Shown: positions 1-10,492, numbered from the stretch's first letter. The stretch is 64,000 nt of DNA from Oegoconia quadripuncta (GCA_949316235.1 OX438744.1:30562778-30626777), one strand, 5' to 3'. Notes: generated by a model not told the origin, from the sequence alone. Program-made: numbers and translations.

Positions 1-619
1 AATATTCCCTTTAACATACAGCTGCCCCGCGGTTACGGTGCCGCCAATGCAAATAAAAAAAAAAGCTAAATGTCGGTCGCCTCATACGCGAAATAGTAGA
101 TGGATTTGTAATGCGTTTTAGAATGTAGGCTCTGCCTTTAATCAAATTTAAACTATGAAAAATGTTGCATCCGATATTCCACCGAAATTATGTGAATGAG
201 GGGGTATGAATTACAATCACATGCACATTTTCACAGCTTGGACGTAAGCCTGTCCTAATTTAGCCTAATCGCAACATTCGGCAAGCAATTGACAATAGCA
301 AATTTTTTAAATGCCACGCACCATTAACATTGCTATTCAATACTCAGCGCTAACTTGCTCACGTAGGATAAATTCCTTATTCACATTTTTGCCACATCGA
401 CCAGAAAATAAACACACACGGCAAATAAAATTCATTATACAAACTTAATGTTTCAAAATTATAAATCTACTAGGTTACTTAGAAACGGCGAGTCTAATTA
501 AAAATGAGTTAAGGTAGGATTAAGACTAAGTAGCATGTCCCAAACATTCTGCTACTAACCTGAAACTAATAGATTTCGCCAAATTGTATATTGCGTTGCC
601 CCTTGATTCCTTTACTACA
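1..619. other. AT-rich intergenic DNA, nothing recognised
   Basis: No convincing ORF, RNA gene or repeat family was recognised here. The sequence is ordinary AT-rich intergenic DNA up to the LINE end that follows. Confidence 0.5.
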
Positions 620-827
620 TTTTATTTTTTTTATATGAGAGGGCGGCAAACGAGCATGCGGGTCACCTGATGGAAAGCAATCATCGCCGCCCATAGACAC
701 CCGCAACACCAAAAGGGTCACAGATGCGTTGCCGGCCTTTGAGGAAGGTGTAGGCTCGTTTCTTGAAGGTTCCAATGTCGTACTCGTTCGGGAATACCGC
801 TGCCGGAAGTCCGTTCCACAGGGTGGT
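620..827 (-). mobile_element. CR1-like LINE, C-terminal end of ORF2 plus 3' tail
   Basis: Read on the minus strand, bases 827 to about 675 encode [19 protein letters not shown] and then a segment ending VAGVYGRR before a stop. The W-N-x-L-P-x-x-V-F pattern is typical of the extreme C-terminus of CR1/Jockey-type reverse transcriptase ORFs. A short 3' UTR and an A-rich tail follow (T-rich at 620-634 on the plus strand). It is 5'-truncated. Related copies lie at 24680-24850, 33728-33835 and 46527-46665. Clade assignment is from memory of the motif. Confidence 0.7.
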
Positions 828-1409
828 AATACACTACATAAATAGAAGCCTCGATAGCATTATTTTCAGAACTAAGGTTACTACTACTAATCGATAGTTA
901 AGTAGAACTATGATGAATAATTAATTATTATTATTTTTTTAATAAAATCAGGCTGCAGTTCGCCCATCTAGTGTGGTTAGTATTAGATAGGTAATTGTAC
1001 TAACATGGCTTGTAAGATCATTATTGATATTAATTAATTTATTTACACATCATAAATAGTAGCTCACCTGCTATGCATTAAAAAATAAGCTTGACGAAAA
1101 TGTGCTATCATTAGTTTCTTAATTTTATCCAATAGATTATTATACTTGTTGTTCGTATATTGTTTTAAGTTGAAAATCCCATACTAAAAAATAAAATTTT
1201 AGATTTTCTTTCATACTCTTTGGTAATAACACCTTTTTCGAACATTTCGCTTCGAGTGTGTATTTGACAGTTGTGCCTAGATGACCTATATTCGTAGTTG
1301 AAGGCTTTACTGGCATACTGCCAGGCTACAGGTCTATAGAATGAAAAAAACATAGGATTACGAGTTGGTTTTATAATATGACATTATTTATATCGGATTA
1401 CGCTGCAAC
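828..1409. other. AT-rich intergenic DNA, nothing recognised
   Basis: Low-complexity AT-rich sequence. The short ORF at 1165-1353 on the minus strand has no recognisable domain and looks like chance. Confidence 0.45.
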
Positions 1410-1605
1410 CTGAGGGCGGAGTGTGAGTTTTGTTTCGACTTAACTTTACTGCCGCGTTCACGTTTACGTGACGATTTGTGTGAAGAAATGTGCAGCGCCT
1501 CTAGCGGATAGTTTTCAAAAAGATTTTTTTCATAGGGACTTTTTTCGTAAACGCGAACGCGATGGTAACGTTAAAAACGAGACAAAACTCACACTTCGCA
1601 CTCTG
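1410..1605. mobile_element. Palindromic MITE (~196 bp)
   Basis: The ends form a long inverted repeat. The left end begins CTGAGGGCGGAGTGTGAG and the right end, reverse-complemented, begins CAGAGTGCGAAGTGTGAG (15 of 18 matching). The match continues through TTTTGTTTCG-like sequence and a second arm, CGCGTTCACGTTTACG against CGTAAACGCGAACGCG. There is no coding capacity. The superfamily is not assigned because no target-site duplication is obvious. Confidence 0.75.
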
Positions 1606-2235
1606 TTTATATTATGTTTTTAGTACTAATGTTAATATTAATCATTAAAAAAAAAAATTATGTTTTAAAACCATTATGATTTTATTACCGCAGATTATTA
1701 TTATTATCCTTGTGACCTTCCCAGACCGCCTATGCCCAGCTGGGTCGAGTCACGAGGTGTATATGTACATAATGGGGTGGGACAGCTCTGGCCAGGGTCA
1801 AAACAGAACACGGATCACCACACCAACTTATTTATTGCATGAAACAGTAATAGTACAGAGGATTGAAATGGGCTTAAAACTAAAAAATTAACTATTGAGA
1901 TGTAAAAAAAAATATTAAAATAACGATGCGACTGAGTTGAAATCTGGAAATAAATGTGCCAAAAAAAAGGATCCGTCAGTTCCTCAGTCAGTCAGTCAGT
2001 TTAAAATTTGGAATTTGAACTCCAATAACCCAAACCCACCAATGAGTATCAGCTCAAAATAACGACACCGTTACATCCTTTTCTGTCAATTTATAAATAT
2101 CATAATACGAATAACAATATTTTTTATTTCAACAGGTAAACACGCTTACAATTGTATGTCTATTATTAATACATGATAATAATTTAGATTTGTATTTTTT
2201 TAAATATTTTGTTCCCAGCCGGTGACCATAATGAT
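1606..2235. other. Unassigned AT-rich sequence
   Basis: A short CAGT tandem run lies near 1978-2000. The ORF at 1676-1891 has no recognised domain. Nothing else is supported. Confidence 0.4.
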
Positions 2236-2650
2236 CCCAAGAAATGTCCACAGAATGTCCGTCAAAATGAAAAAGTAATTCCGAAGGAGAGATTTAGTTA
2301 TAATATCAGATAATATTTGGTTTTGTAATCTTATATTAATCAAACAGTTTTTAATTTTCTGTTAAAACATTAATGTCTTACTAATCCGAACAAAAATCCA
2401 CAGAATGTCCGTCAAATTAAAAATGCAATCCCCAGCGAAATTTTTCCTATAACATCAGATTATGTTATAATCTCCAAACATAATGTCCAATTATCTGTCA
2501 AAACAGTAACATATACACATATTGGTACCTACCTATCCGAAAAAAATCCCAGAATGTCCATCAAATTAAAATCGTAATCCCAAGCGAGAGTTTTATTTTC
2601 TAATATCAGATTTGCAATGATTGACAACGCCCCCGAATAAGCCAGTCGGA
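2236..2650. repeat. ~150-bp tandem repeat, about three diverged units
   Basis: The motif CAGAATGTCCGTCAAA recurs at about 2251 and 2401, with a variant (CCATC) at about 2550, giving periods of 150 and 149 bp. Within each unit the order is the same: the AGAATGTCC motif, a GTAATCCC-like stretch, then AATATCAGAT about 55 bases later. Units have diverged by substitution and small indels. Confidence 0.75.
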
Positions 2651-3009
2651 GGTTTACCTGTCTATAATTTCCCCTCTGACATCGGTTTATAAATAAGCCA
2701 ATAAGGCTTAAATTCCTTGTTTGGCGAATGTCCGAAATAAGCGCGAAATACACGATTAATCCTGTTTAAAATGGGATAAAACAGGCGGCGCATTTTATTT
2801 TTAATGGCGCTTGTGAAGGCTGTAAATAAAATTTGAGTTGGAGGAGGTAGAGTGTCAACTTAGCAACGACATTTGACATTTTATATGACATAGATTATAT
2901 TATTTTTAGATGTGGACACCAAAATAGAGTTGATTTGCAAATTTTGCAATATACAAGCGCACATGGGCAGGTCAATGGTCGAAGGACACCAGGGTGCATT
3001 TTGGTGAGT
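2651..3009. other. Unassigned intergenic DNA
   Basis: No gene or repeat family recognised. Confidence 0.4.
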
Positions 3010-3480
3010 GTGCGTTGAAATGACATAATCTTATTCCACCGTCGCCATTCCATCTTCGGACTACAAGGCGTGGGGATATTGAGTTTGAGTGGATAGTGAC
3101 CCTGTCAGTGAAACCAACGGTTGCGGTTCGAATCCCGCGAGGGGTAAATGTTTGTGTGGTGAATACGAACATTTATTCCCGAGTCATGGATGTTTATATA
3201 AATATTTATGTATGTTTATCCGTTATCTAGTATCCAAGTACAAGCTTGTCTTAGTTTGGGACTAGATGATTGGTGTAAGTGTCCGCAATATTTATTTATA
3301 GTTAATAATATACGGAACATTCGAATTAAGAAGTTCGACTCTTCATTCATAATACGAAAGCCAAGGCACGGAACTCCCTTCCGGCGTCTTTGATGAATCC
3401 TACAACCTTAGGATCTTCAAAAGCAGAGTGAATAGGCATTTACCGGGATCGCGTGCTTCATGAACATGCCCACATCGTCA
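3010..3480 (+). mobile_element. CR1-like LINE tail interrupted by SINE-B
   Basis: Two pieces, about 3030-3084 and 3300-3480, match the continuous LINE tail at 46725-46990. The second piece carries the coding trace of a RT C-terminus (IIRKPRHGTPF, equivalent to IIRTAKAWNSLP in the other copy) and a diverged YNL-F-K-RVN stretch. A SINE-B copy separates the pieces. Frames are broken. Confidence 0.65.
3085..3299 (+). mobile_element. SINE-B (tRNA-headed) copy
   Basis: It contains GTGGATAGTGACCCTGTCAG and a box B-like GGTTCGAATCC, then the family body and a tail ending in TGTCCGCAATATTTATTTA. The extreme 5' head (GACGACCGATTGGTG in other copies) is replaced, so the copy is 5'-damaged. It lies inside a LINE remnant. 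Confidence 0.85.
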
Positions 3481-4084
3481 CTAAGACACAGTAAGAATAG
3501 TTAGAACACGCCGGCAACAGATGGCGCTAAGCGATTCTGAAACACGCTGGCGAAATGTTCTAAAAAGATTAGCAAATTTTTACAATTTGCCTCGTCTTGT
3601 GATACCGAAAGTTTACAACACCTGAAACCTCAAATAATCGTCGACAGTGAACAGAGTCGGTTGTCGCTTGCCTCTTAACATTTATACCAATCGGCGATGG
3701 AAAGCGAGATAAATAGCTCTATTTGTCTCGCTCGGCCAGGCTGTTACGGTTTATTAAAGCCTCCACCCGACTTCACCTGGTTCCCTATTGTGATTCCAAA
3801 GGCCTCCATAATAAAAATCACCGCTTCACAGCAAATTTATTGGGAGGTATGACGGTTTCTGATGTGAGATTCTTTATTTGCAAGGATTTATGGAATTAGT
3901 TCCTTTGTCTATGTTTTGTTTTTGTGTTTATTGGACTACCCACAAAAGCGACAACGCACAATTCTCTTCAGTGTTAAGTCCATTGACCATGAACCAACAT
4001 CCGTTTCTACATTCTACCATAATTCCACAATGTAGCCAATCAGGTCCGAGAAATTAATCGATAGCGTTTGTCGTTATAAAAACG
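3481..4084. other. Unassigned intergenic DNA
   Basis: No ORF or repeat family was confidently recognised. The composition is slightly less AT-rich than the neighbours. Confidence 0.4.
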
Positions 4085-4620
4085 TTTGCCATTTGTCTCC
4101 TTACATACATACATAATGTCACGCCTGTTTCCCGTAGGGGTAGGCAGAGACAACAGACTTCCCCTTTTTTTTTTATGCACAACGGCTTGGTACTTTGACC
4201 TCAATCACACCTGATGTTAAGTGAAGATGAGGTCGAAGGTGGAAGCGTACTGACCCAGAAACCCCAACACATTTGAGGACTGGCTATCTTATCTCTGACA
4301 ACCGGAACACAGCAATGCTATTAACATTGCTGCTTGGCGGCAGATTTAGATAAGATGGTGGTAGCTAGCCAGGCGGACATTTAAAATGCCCTACCACCAA
4401 CCAAACCGAGTACTTAAACATGTACCCCGCTTTGGATCGAACCCGCGACCTCCGAATCGTAAACCCAATGTTGTTTATATTGAGCCACGGAGGCGGTTTA
4501 AAACTTGCTACGATCCTGACACACCTCTTCTGTTTCTATCACTCTCATAAGGTTGCTCATACATGCTCGTCGGTTTAGGGTGCTCTTGACTTGGCTTCTT
4601 AGACTAATAAATAATTCAGC
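4085..4620 (+). mobile_element. Lepidopteran interspersed repeat split by a SINE-C copy
   Basis: The left part (4085-4164) has an ACATACATACAT run followed by CGTAGGGGTAGGCAGAGAC. The right part (about 4502-4620) has ACTTGCTACGATCCTGACAC and CGGTTTAGGGTGCTCTTGAC. From memory these belong to one repeat common in moth genomes. The SINE-C at 4165-4501 sits exactly between them. Confidence 0.6.
4165..4501 (-). mobile_element. SINE-C (tRNA-headed), near full length
   Basis: On the minus strand it has the tRNA-like head (CCTCCGTGGCTCAAT at the right end), a degraded box B, the family body (TAGCTACCACCATCTTATCT) and a poly(A) tail, seen as poly(T) at 4165-4174. Length is about 335 bp. Confidence 0.9.
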
Positions 4621-4621
4621 A

Positions 4622-4700
4622 AACGTAGAATGGGACGTCCACCAGCTACATGGTGTGCGATCTTTGGCAAGATGACTGGCATTAACTGGAAACGGAAAAC
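4622..4700 (+). mobile_element. RTE-like LINE fragment (short)
   Basis: Translation gives RMGRPPATWCAIFGKMTG, matching the GRPPxxW-(D/E)-(D/E)-hxK-h-x-G signature near the C-terminus of RTE-type endonuclease-reverse transcriptases. It is a small decayed remnant. Confidence 0.5.
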
Positions 4701-4734
4701 CAAAGATAAATGCGTATTACACTTACTCGTAAGG

Positions 4735-4945
4735 CTTTTATTTTGCAGAACAGGCTTACGCTTGAGCACTATCACACTTGATGTTAAGTGAAGATGAAGC
4801 CGACGATGGAATCACACACACCCGGAACCCCAACTTATCGGGACTAGCTATCTTATTTCAAACAGTTGGAACGCAACAATAGTATCAGCATCGCTGCTTA
4901 ACGGCAACCTTAGATATTATGGTGGTAACATGTACCCTGATTTTT
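4735..4945 (-). mobile_element. Degenerate SINE-C fragment
   Basis: It retains CACTTGATGTTAAGTGAAGA and the downstream order of SINE-C motifs, heavily diverged. It is an older copy than the one at 4165. Confidence 0.7.
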
Positions 4946-5014
4946 AAACCATTTATTCCGCACACCGAAAAAAAAACCATAACGACATACAAGAAATCAA
5001 AACAGAGGTGACTA

Positions 5015-5155
5015 AGGCCCGTATCCCACAAACCGCTCTCGAGACTAAGATGGCCTCAAGCTGACGCTTGGAAATCTGTTGCATATTAAAACAGTATCAA
5101 AAAAAAAATAAGAAAACTATAATATCGAGACCGAGACGCGATCCCAATCTCAAGA
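5015..5155. mobile_element. Diverged copy of the AGGCCCGTAT MITE
   Basis: AGGCCCGTATCC and GATGGCCTCAAGCTGACGCT match the element at 10336-10492. The interior ATCTGTTGCATATTAAAACA is also shared. The right terminal repeat is eroded. Confidence 0.65.
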
Positions 5156-5549
5156 TTCATCCACCAACGCGGCTCTATGACTAACTAGGTAGGTACTACA
5201 ATGAGTGAGTGTGTGGGGGACAGTCTCAGTAAACACTCAGCACTGTTTTTCAGCCTGTCCTCAACATATGTTACAATTATATCTTTGTATTGCGGGTTTG
5301 TTACGCAAGTTAACAAAACCAATGCGATTGTAGATGTTAAACACTGTTTTTTTATAAGAAGAACATAGACTATTTTCATTGAGTTAATCAATTTAAAAAA
5401 AAAAAACAAAAAAAAATTATTTCTTTAACAAGGATTTTATATTATTAATATTTGGGTGCTTTCGCTCTTCCTTAACAATTACAGGCTTTGTAAAGAAATA
5501 TAACCAATTAGGTATCATATGAGTTAAATATTACTTGCAAAATAGAATG

Positions 5550-5591
5550 CGTGTGTGGGCGCGTGAGTGTGTGTGTGTGTGTGTGCGTGTG

Positions 5592-5635
<44 letters not shown>

Positions 5636-5645
5636 TGTGCGTGTG

Positions 5646-5728
<83 letters not shown>

Positions 5729-5815
5729 ACGTGTACGTGTGTGAGTGTGTGTGCGTGTATGGGTGTGTGTGCGTGTATGGGTGTGCGTGTGTGTATGGGT
5801 GTCTGTGTTTTTACA
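5550..5815 (+). repeat. (GT)n microsatellite, interrupted
   Basis: About 260 bp of GT repeats broken by GC, GA and GTAT variants, including a duplicated block GTGTGCGTGTGAGAGTGTGT. The His/Thr and Val/Cys ORFs across it are artefacts of the repeat. Confidence 0.97.
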
Positions 5816-5987
5816 TTCATGTGATGATTTAGATTTTATTTGTCTGGTTATATAGATGTCCAGATTGTTTATTACACTGTCTCATCGCAAAAGTGGTCCT
5901 TACAATTTCACCAGGGGAAAATTATGTTGTATTTATTCATTATGCTGCAAATTTCATGCTATTTATTTTGTAAACCTAAGCTTTTTT

Positions 5988-6009
5988 ACATTGAGCCACG
6001 GAGGCGGTT
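5988..6009 (-). mobile_element. Very short SINE-C 5'-end fragment
   Basis: ACATTGAGCCACGGAGGCGG is the SINE-C 5' end read on the opposite strand. No body follows. Confidence 0.6.
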
Positions 6010-6041
6010 AGTAGGCTAGGCTCCAGGATATGTGTAGGTAC

Positions 6042-6200
6042 ACACTTTTATAATATGAGATTGATAAACTTTAGTTCTGTGAAGAAAAAAGGCTGCTGGC
6101 TGTAGGTTTCTTTCAATTCAAATATTTCTGAAATTAAGAGGGATAGATTTTTTTACTAGAATTAGAACTGTAGTTTATCAACCTCATATTAAGAAAGTGT
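6042..6200. mobile_element. MITE with ~35-bp inverted repeats
   Basis: The left end ACACTTTTATAATATGAGAT and the reverse-complemented right end ACACTTTCTTAATATGAGGT match. The match continues through TGATAAACTNNAGTTCT. Total length is about 159 bp, with no coding potential. Confidence 0.75.
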
Positions 6201-6691
6201 TCCGTTGGCTGAAGGTTTACTTTAAATGTATTATTTTCTTATTATCGCAGAACAAATTCAATTTTGTGCAGGATTCGCTAGAACAAATTCCCCACACACC
6301 TCCATGACCCGAGGTGTCGCCAAGTGTAGACAGACACGGCTCCAGGCTCTTAAAAAACAAAATATACTTTTTTCATATTACGTTCGAAATAGCCAATGGT
6401 GTTCTGCTAGAGTCATTAGTCTATAAGCTCAGTAGTCAGAACATTTGGAACGAGTCTGATTCAAAAGTAATGGCTTGTGGAACAATTTCTTAGAGATTGC
6501 CTCGCCACAATTACTGAGGCGTCGGACGTAAGCCGTAGTGTACATTTGAGATTACAATGAATGAAAAAATATATTTTGTGTCAAGTGACTTAGTTCACAA
6601 AGTATATAAATAATAAGAACACTAACATATTACACATTTATAAGGAGGAGGCGGAGATTTTTATCAACTCGTTCGTTTTTATGTAAAGTGT
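6201..6691. other. Unassigned intergenic DNA
   Basis: No gene recognised. The ORF at 6226-6426 has no detectable domain. Confidence 0.4.
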
Positions 6692-6896
6692 CATTCTATG
6701 GAACTTGTTACCTATGTAAACAAAAGACTATCTCAGATCTCTCTCGTATCTACTTGTTTTTTACTTTCGGTATTTTATTATTCGGATTTGACATAAGCAA
6801 AGGAGTAAGTAAGAGTCTTGCTCATCACTAGTAAATTCATCATTCAGAGACAATTTCAGTATGGCGGTTTGTTTACATAGAAAGTTCCATAGAATG
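6692..6896. mobile_element. MITE with ~31-bp inverted repeats
   Basis: The left terminus CATTCTATGGAACTTGTTAC and the right terminus, reverse-complemented, CATTCTATGGAACTTTCTAT pair. Both continue into ATGTAAACAAA. Length is about 205 bp. Confidence 0.8.
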
Positions 6897-6928
6897 TTAG
6901 TTTAAGATGGCTTTACGCTGTACGCTAT

Positions 6929-7205
6929 AGTGTTTTTTTGTCGTTTTAATTCTCTCTTCTCGAAGCAGGCATAGTGATCGAAGCCCATACAGCCATGCCT
7001 TATTTCTCTTATTTCTTCAGTTTAGTGAAATCAGTCTAAGTCAATACAAGTAATTCGTCGTATACAGAGTATAGTCACGGTCAAGTCATTCTTCAGTAAA
7101 GTGGCAGAATGCTTTAGTAAAGATTTTGGCGACTTCTTGTGCGAACCCAAAAGCGTCGTTACGCACTTTAATTTACACTTCCTGTCACTTGTACACCATT
7201 ACTTT
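6929..7205 (-). mobile_element. Poly(A) retroposon family R, truncated copy 1
   Basis: It shares AAGTCATTCTTCAGTAAAGT and the GGCAGAATGCTTTA block with the full-length copy at 14730-15117, in the same orientation. The 5' part (right end on the plus strand) is missing. A second copy follows immediately. Confidence 0.8.
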
Positions 7206-7235
7206 AGATCACACACTATTTTTTGGTTAAATTTA

Positions 7236-7535
7236 CTACTCTCCGGGAAGGCAAAGTGATCCAAGCCCATACAACCATGTCTTATTTCTCTTTATTTCTT
7301 CAGATTAAGTTAAAATAAGGCATTTATTCGAGTCACTGTCAAATCATTCTTCAGTAAAGTGGCGGAATGCTTTACGGAAGATTTTGGCGGCTTTTTATTG
7401 AAACCTGAAAGGTTCGTTATACACTTTAATATACACTTCCTTCACTTGTACATAATCACTAACTTTTGCCGTTGTAAAATTCAGATTGCAGAAAATTCCA
7501 GAAATAAAAACAAAAATGCAACATTACTCGCTGAG
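7236..7535 (-). mobile_element. Poly(A) retroposon family R, truncated copy 2
   Basis: This second copy is in the same orientation about 300 bp after the first. It is recognisable from CAAGCCCATACAACCATGTC through TCATTCTTCAGTAAAGTGGC. The 5' end (right side) is lost after CTCGCTGAG. The two copies are probably independent insertions or a local duplication. Confidence 0.75.
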
Positions 7536-8020
7536 TTGTAATAAGACTAGCGACCCTGGGCTATGTTTACTCGTTCAAGATCCCAGAGTAATCAAGTGTG
7601 ATGCTTCTGGCACCTGGCTCTCTGTGCCTCGATTTACCTACCGTGTAATTGTTATTACAAGTTCATTAGGTAATATTTTTGAAGTTTCTTTACTCACCTT
7701 GTCGTTAATCCCTATTGCTTCCAAACTTAGCTTGTAAAAGTAAAATTTACAAGTAATTTGTTCGTCAATAATGTGCACTATCCCTTATAAGAATAGAATG
7801 GTGCCATTTGTCATGCGCTTGTGACTACTCTGACTTGACAATTCGAATCATGTTCAAATTACATACTCACAAAAAATGGTCAAGAGTATGTCGGTTAACT
7901 CACATAGGGCTCTATGTGATGTTCGTAACTAAACTTTCATGTCTCTCAAACCTCGGCGACAAAGCGCTTTGACGGCAGCCATTGTTTATTATTGTGTCTG
8001 ATTAGTCTGGTAAATGTTAC
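7536..8020. other. Unassigned intergenic DNA
   Basis: The ORF at 7486-7737 runs out of the retroposon and has no recognised domain. Nothing else is supported. Confidence 0.4.
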
Positions 8021-8592
8021 TTAAGAGGTTTTATTCCGTCCAGTGGAATAAAACCTCTTAAACCCCCATTGCATAAATTAAGATTTCTTTTGAAATACAA
8101 AATAAATATATATAAAAAAGCGCTCTGACCAGCACTCGAGAAGTCTGAAAGTTAATTATAAATAATAAATAAATTAGTTTTATTTACAGTTATTTTCTTA
8201 AAATTCTAATTATTGATTTTATTTCTCTTTACTATTTAAGAGCTATGCTCTTGTCGGTGGAGTCCTTTCCACACTTCTCTACATTCCGCCTTTTCTTTGA
8301 CTTCCCTTCTTCTGTTTTCAATTATCTTCAAAAACACTGTCTTCTCATTAGCCATCTGCAGGACCTCCTCATTGCTCTTTCTTTCCATCCAGCTTATTCT
8401 CTCCATTCTGATTTTACTTACGGCCACTTATTTTTATAATCGTGAGTTCTGGAAAATAACATGCATCAAAGCTATTTTATAGCTTTTAAGCTTCTTGAGT
8501 GCAGATCTGAGCGATTTTTTAAATTCATTCTGTATTTAAAAAATCTTAATTTATCCAATGAGGGTACCACTGGACGGAATAAACCCTCTTAA
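8021..8592. mobile_element. TTAA-bounded MITE (copy 1) carrying a LINE fragment
   Basis: The left end TTAAGAGGTTTTATTCCGTC pairs with the right end, which reverse-complements to TTAAGAGGGTTTATTCCGTC. Both continue into CAGTGG. The left end also carries a second inverted copy of its own terminus (to 8062). Interior blocks such as GAGTTCTGGAAAATAA match copy 2 at 53802-54062. TTAA borders are typical of piggyBac-type elements, but that assignment is an inference. Confidence 0.8.
8232..8436 (-). mobile_element. RTE-like LINE C-terminal fragment inside the TTAA MITE
   Basis: The minus-strand ORF starts KIRMERISWMERKSNEEVLQ, then has a KIIENRRR motif and ends in LHRQEHSS and a stop. This is the C-terminus seen in many lepidopteran endonuclease-reverse transcriptases. 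It is absent from MITE copy 2, so it inserted into copy 1. A stretch between ENRRR and the final helix is deleted. Confidence 0.8.
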
Positions 8593-9447
8593 GTTATAAA
8601 CCCTCTAAATGCCCCTAGAGCTTTAAGTTTTGCGTCTCTCTTATTCACATAGAGCATGAAAGTGACGGCAGGCTCATCTTATGTTGTTGTAGAGATACTG
8701 CGGATCATGCTAACCCTGCTGTTTATAGAAAAATTTTGTGGCACTGTATACTTATTGTAGGTACCACTTCTTATATGGGCTTATAGTAACTTTCCAAAAA
8801 ACCCGCTAAACTATTGGTTAAAGCTTATTTAAAATTCTAGCAGACACGTTTAAAATACTCAGTTTTGACGTCTACTTTTGAACGTCTTGTAGATTCACGT
8901 ATACAATTCCCTGAAAGTTCTTTCCTTGGTAAACTACTCACAACTCCATATCAAGAAACGGTTTACTTCTCTCTAAAAATGGTGAACCATTTCTCTCTCT
9001 ACTGATCCCTAAAAAGCCATTTCATCAGAGATTTACATACCTTTCATATTTCTCTTAATGCAAAAACCGCTTCGGTATATCAAAAACAGTGCTACATGTC
9101 AATGTCATACGAAAACATATTTTATGAGTAAAAGCTAAGGTAAAAAATAGATTGGTAATTTTGAACCGGAATACCGTGACGACAAAATTGTGAGAACGTT
9201 CTCTATAGGAACTAAGTGGGCGGATCAAAACGCCAAATTAGCTGTTAAAGCTAACAAAAACTGCGGTTTTGTACTGACACGAGTTGACATTATGTGAGAA
9301 AGTTCTCGATCTCAGGATGTATATTGTTATAGTTCTATTTCTGTTTACATAAATTCGTAATTAAATGTGAACTTATTGTGTCAAAATTTGCTACAGTGTG
9401 ATTTTTTGCCGACTGCGCCGGAATTTTAATAAATGTGTGTTTTAGGA
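8593..9447. other. Unassigned intergenic DNA
   Basis: No gene or family recognised with confidence. A GAGAACGTTCTC palindrome lies near 9192 and a related GAGAAAGTTCTC near 9297. Confidence 0.4.
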
Positions 9448-9498
9448 TATGCCGGTGAGTTATTTTACCGTAAGGAAAAAATGGGGCATATTAGGTAA

Positions 9499-9873
9499 CT
9501 TTAACTTTTATAGACAAAGAATGATTGGAAGCTTTTGCCATGTGGTGCTAGAGGAGAATGGAACGTATCAGCTGGACAGAGAAGAAAACGAACGAGGAGG
9601 TTTTAAATATAGTATAGGAAAAAAGGAAATTGTTGGGAGTAATTGAGAATAGAAGAGGGAAAATGCTGGGACACCTTATACGACACGATGATTTCATCGA
9701 AACTGTAATAGAAGGAAGAAGAGAGGGGAAAAGAAAAAGAGGAAGACTAAGAATAAGCTACATGCAGCAGATAAAAGAGAAGTTGAAAAGAGTCGTATCA
9801 GGAGGAAGGCGGAGAGCAGAGAGATATGGAAAATTCTCCACCGACAAGAGCATTACTCTTAAATCAGATGATG
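9499..9873 (+). mobile_element. 5'-truncated RTE-like LINE with 9-bp target-site duplication
   Basis: The translation contains RRMERISWTEKKTNEEVLN, VIENRRGKMLGHLIRHDDF and EGRREGKRKRGRLRISY, ending near FSTDKSITLK. This is the C-terminal part of an endonuclease-reverse transcriptase, with a few stops and frameshifts. The insert ends in a CAGATGATG-type tail. ATTAGGTAA flanks it at 9490-9498 and 9874-9882, inside the MITE terminal repeat. Confidence 0.9.
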
Positions 9874-9984
9874 ATTAGGTAAGTGAAAGAGAATGTATTT
9901 GCATAGGCAGATTGTTTTTTTTTTTTCAAAATCATCATCGAATAAATCGTTGTGTCATTTGACGGTCGCGTTTAGCCTATTCCA

Positions 9985-10050
9985 TATAATTTCGGACACG
10001 TACACCAATCATCTAATCTCAAACTAAGCAAAGCTTATGCAATGGCACAG
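9985..10050 (-). mobile_element. SINE-B 3' fragment
   Basis: TTTCGGACACGTACACCAAT and CTAAGCAAAGCTT are the 3' part of SINE-B on the minus strand. The head is missing. It lies inside the MITE at 9448-10332. Confidence 0.75.
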
Positions 10051-10335
10051 AATTAATATAGTACTAACGTAGCTATGGCACATTACATTAATAATTACTT
10101 TACATCATTAAATTCAATAAATAATAAACAACTTGGAGAAAATACGAGTTCCATTTTCGCATGATAGAAACCTACGAATCCCGTCGAGTCGCATATCAAT
10201 CTCCGGCCGGCTCTTGGGGGATGATGGTTTTGAAAAAAAATAATTAAACTACCTATGCCAATACCTTCTATTTCACTTACCTAACATGCCCTATTTTTTC
10301 CTTACGTTAAAAAAAACTCACCGGTATATTGTTTA

Positions 10336-10492
10336 AGGCCCGTATTAATAAACCGTTTTCAAGATTGACGTGGCCTCAAGTTGACGCTTGAGAATCTGTT
10401 GCATATTAAAACAGCATCAACATCAACAGAAAAAATGGTCTTGAGTCTGAGACGCGATCTCAATCTCAAGAACGATTTATTAATACGGGCCT
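10336..10492. mobile_element. MITE with AGGCCCGTATTAATAAA terminal repeats
   Basis: The left end AGGCCCGTATTAATAAACCG pairs with the right end, which reverse-complements to AGGCCCGTATTAATAAATCG. It is directly adjacent to the MITE ending at 10332. A diverged copy lies at 5015-5155. Confidence 0.85.

Larger units (their letters stand above)
9448..10332. mobile_element. MITE with ~50-bp TIRs, host of two nested insertions
   Basis: The left terminus ATGCCGGTGAGTTATTTTAC and onward (GTAAGGAAAAAATGGGGCAT, ATTAGGTAA) pairs with the reverse complement of the right end at about 10265-10330. A related, shorter-ended element lies at 20888-21182 and a right-end fragment at 16997-17030. A LINE (9499-9873) and a SINE-B fragment lie inside. 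Confidence 0.8.

Noticed and set aside
566..775. ORFs starting [15 protein letters not shown] (also at 24693)
   Set aside because: They are out-of-frame readings of the CR1-like LINE end; the frame ending GVAGVxGRR matches the reverse transcriptase C-terminus.
5524..5824. ORFs of 69-98 codons rich in His-Thr or Val-Cys
   Set aside because: They are six-frame readings of a (GT)n microsatellite.
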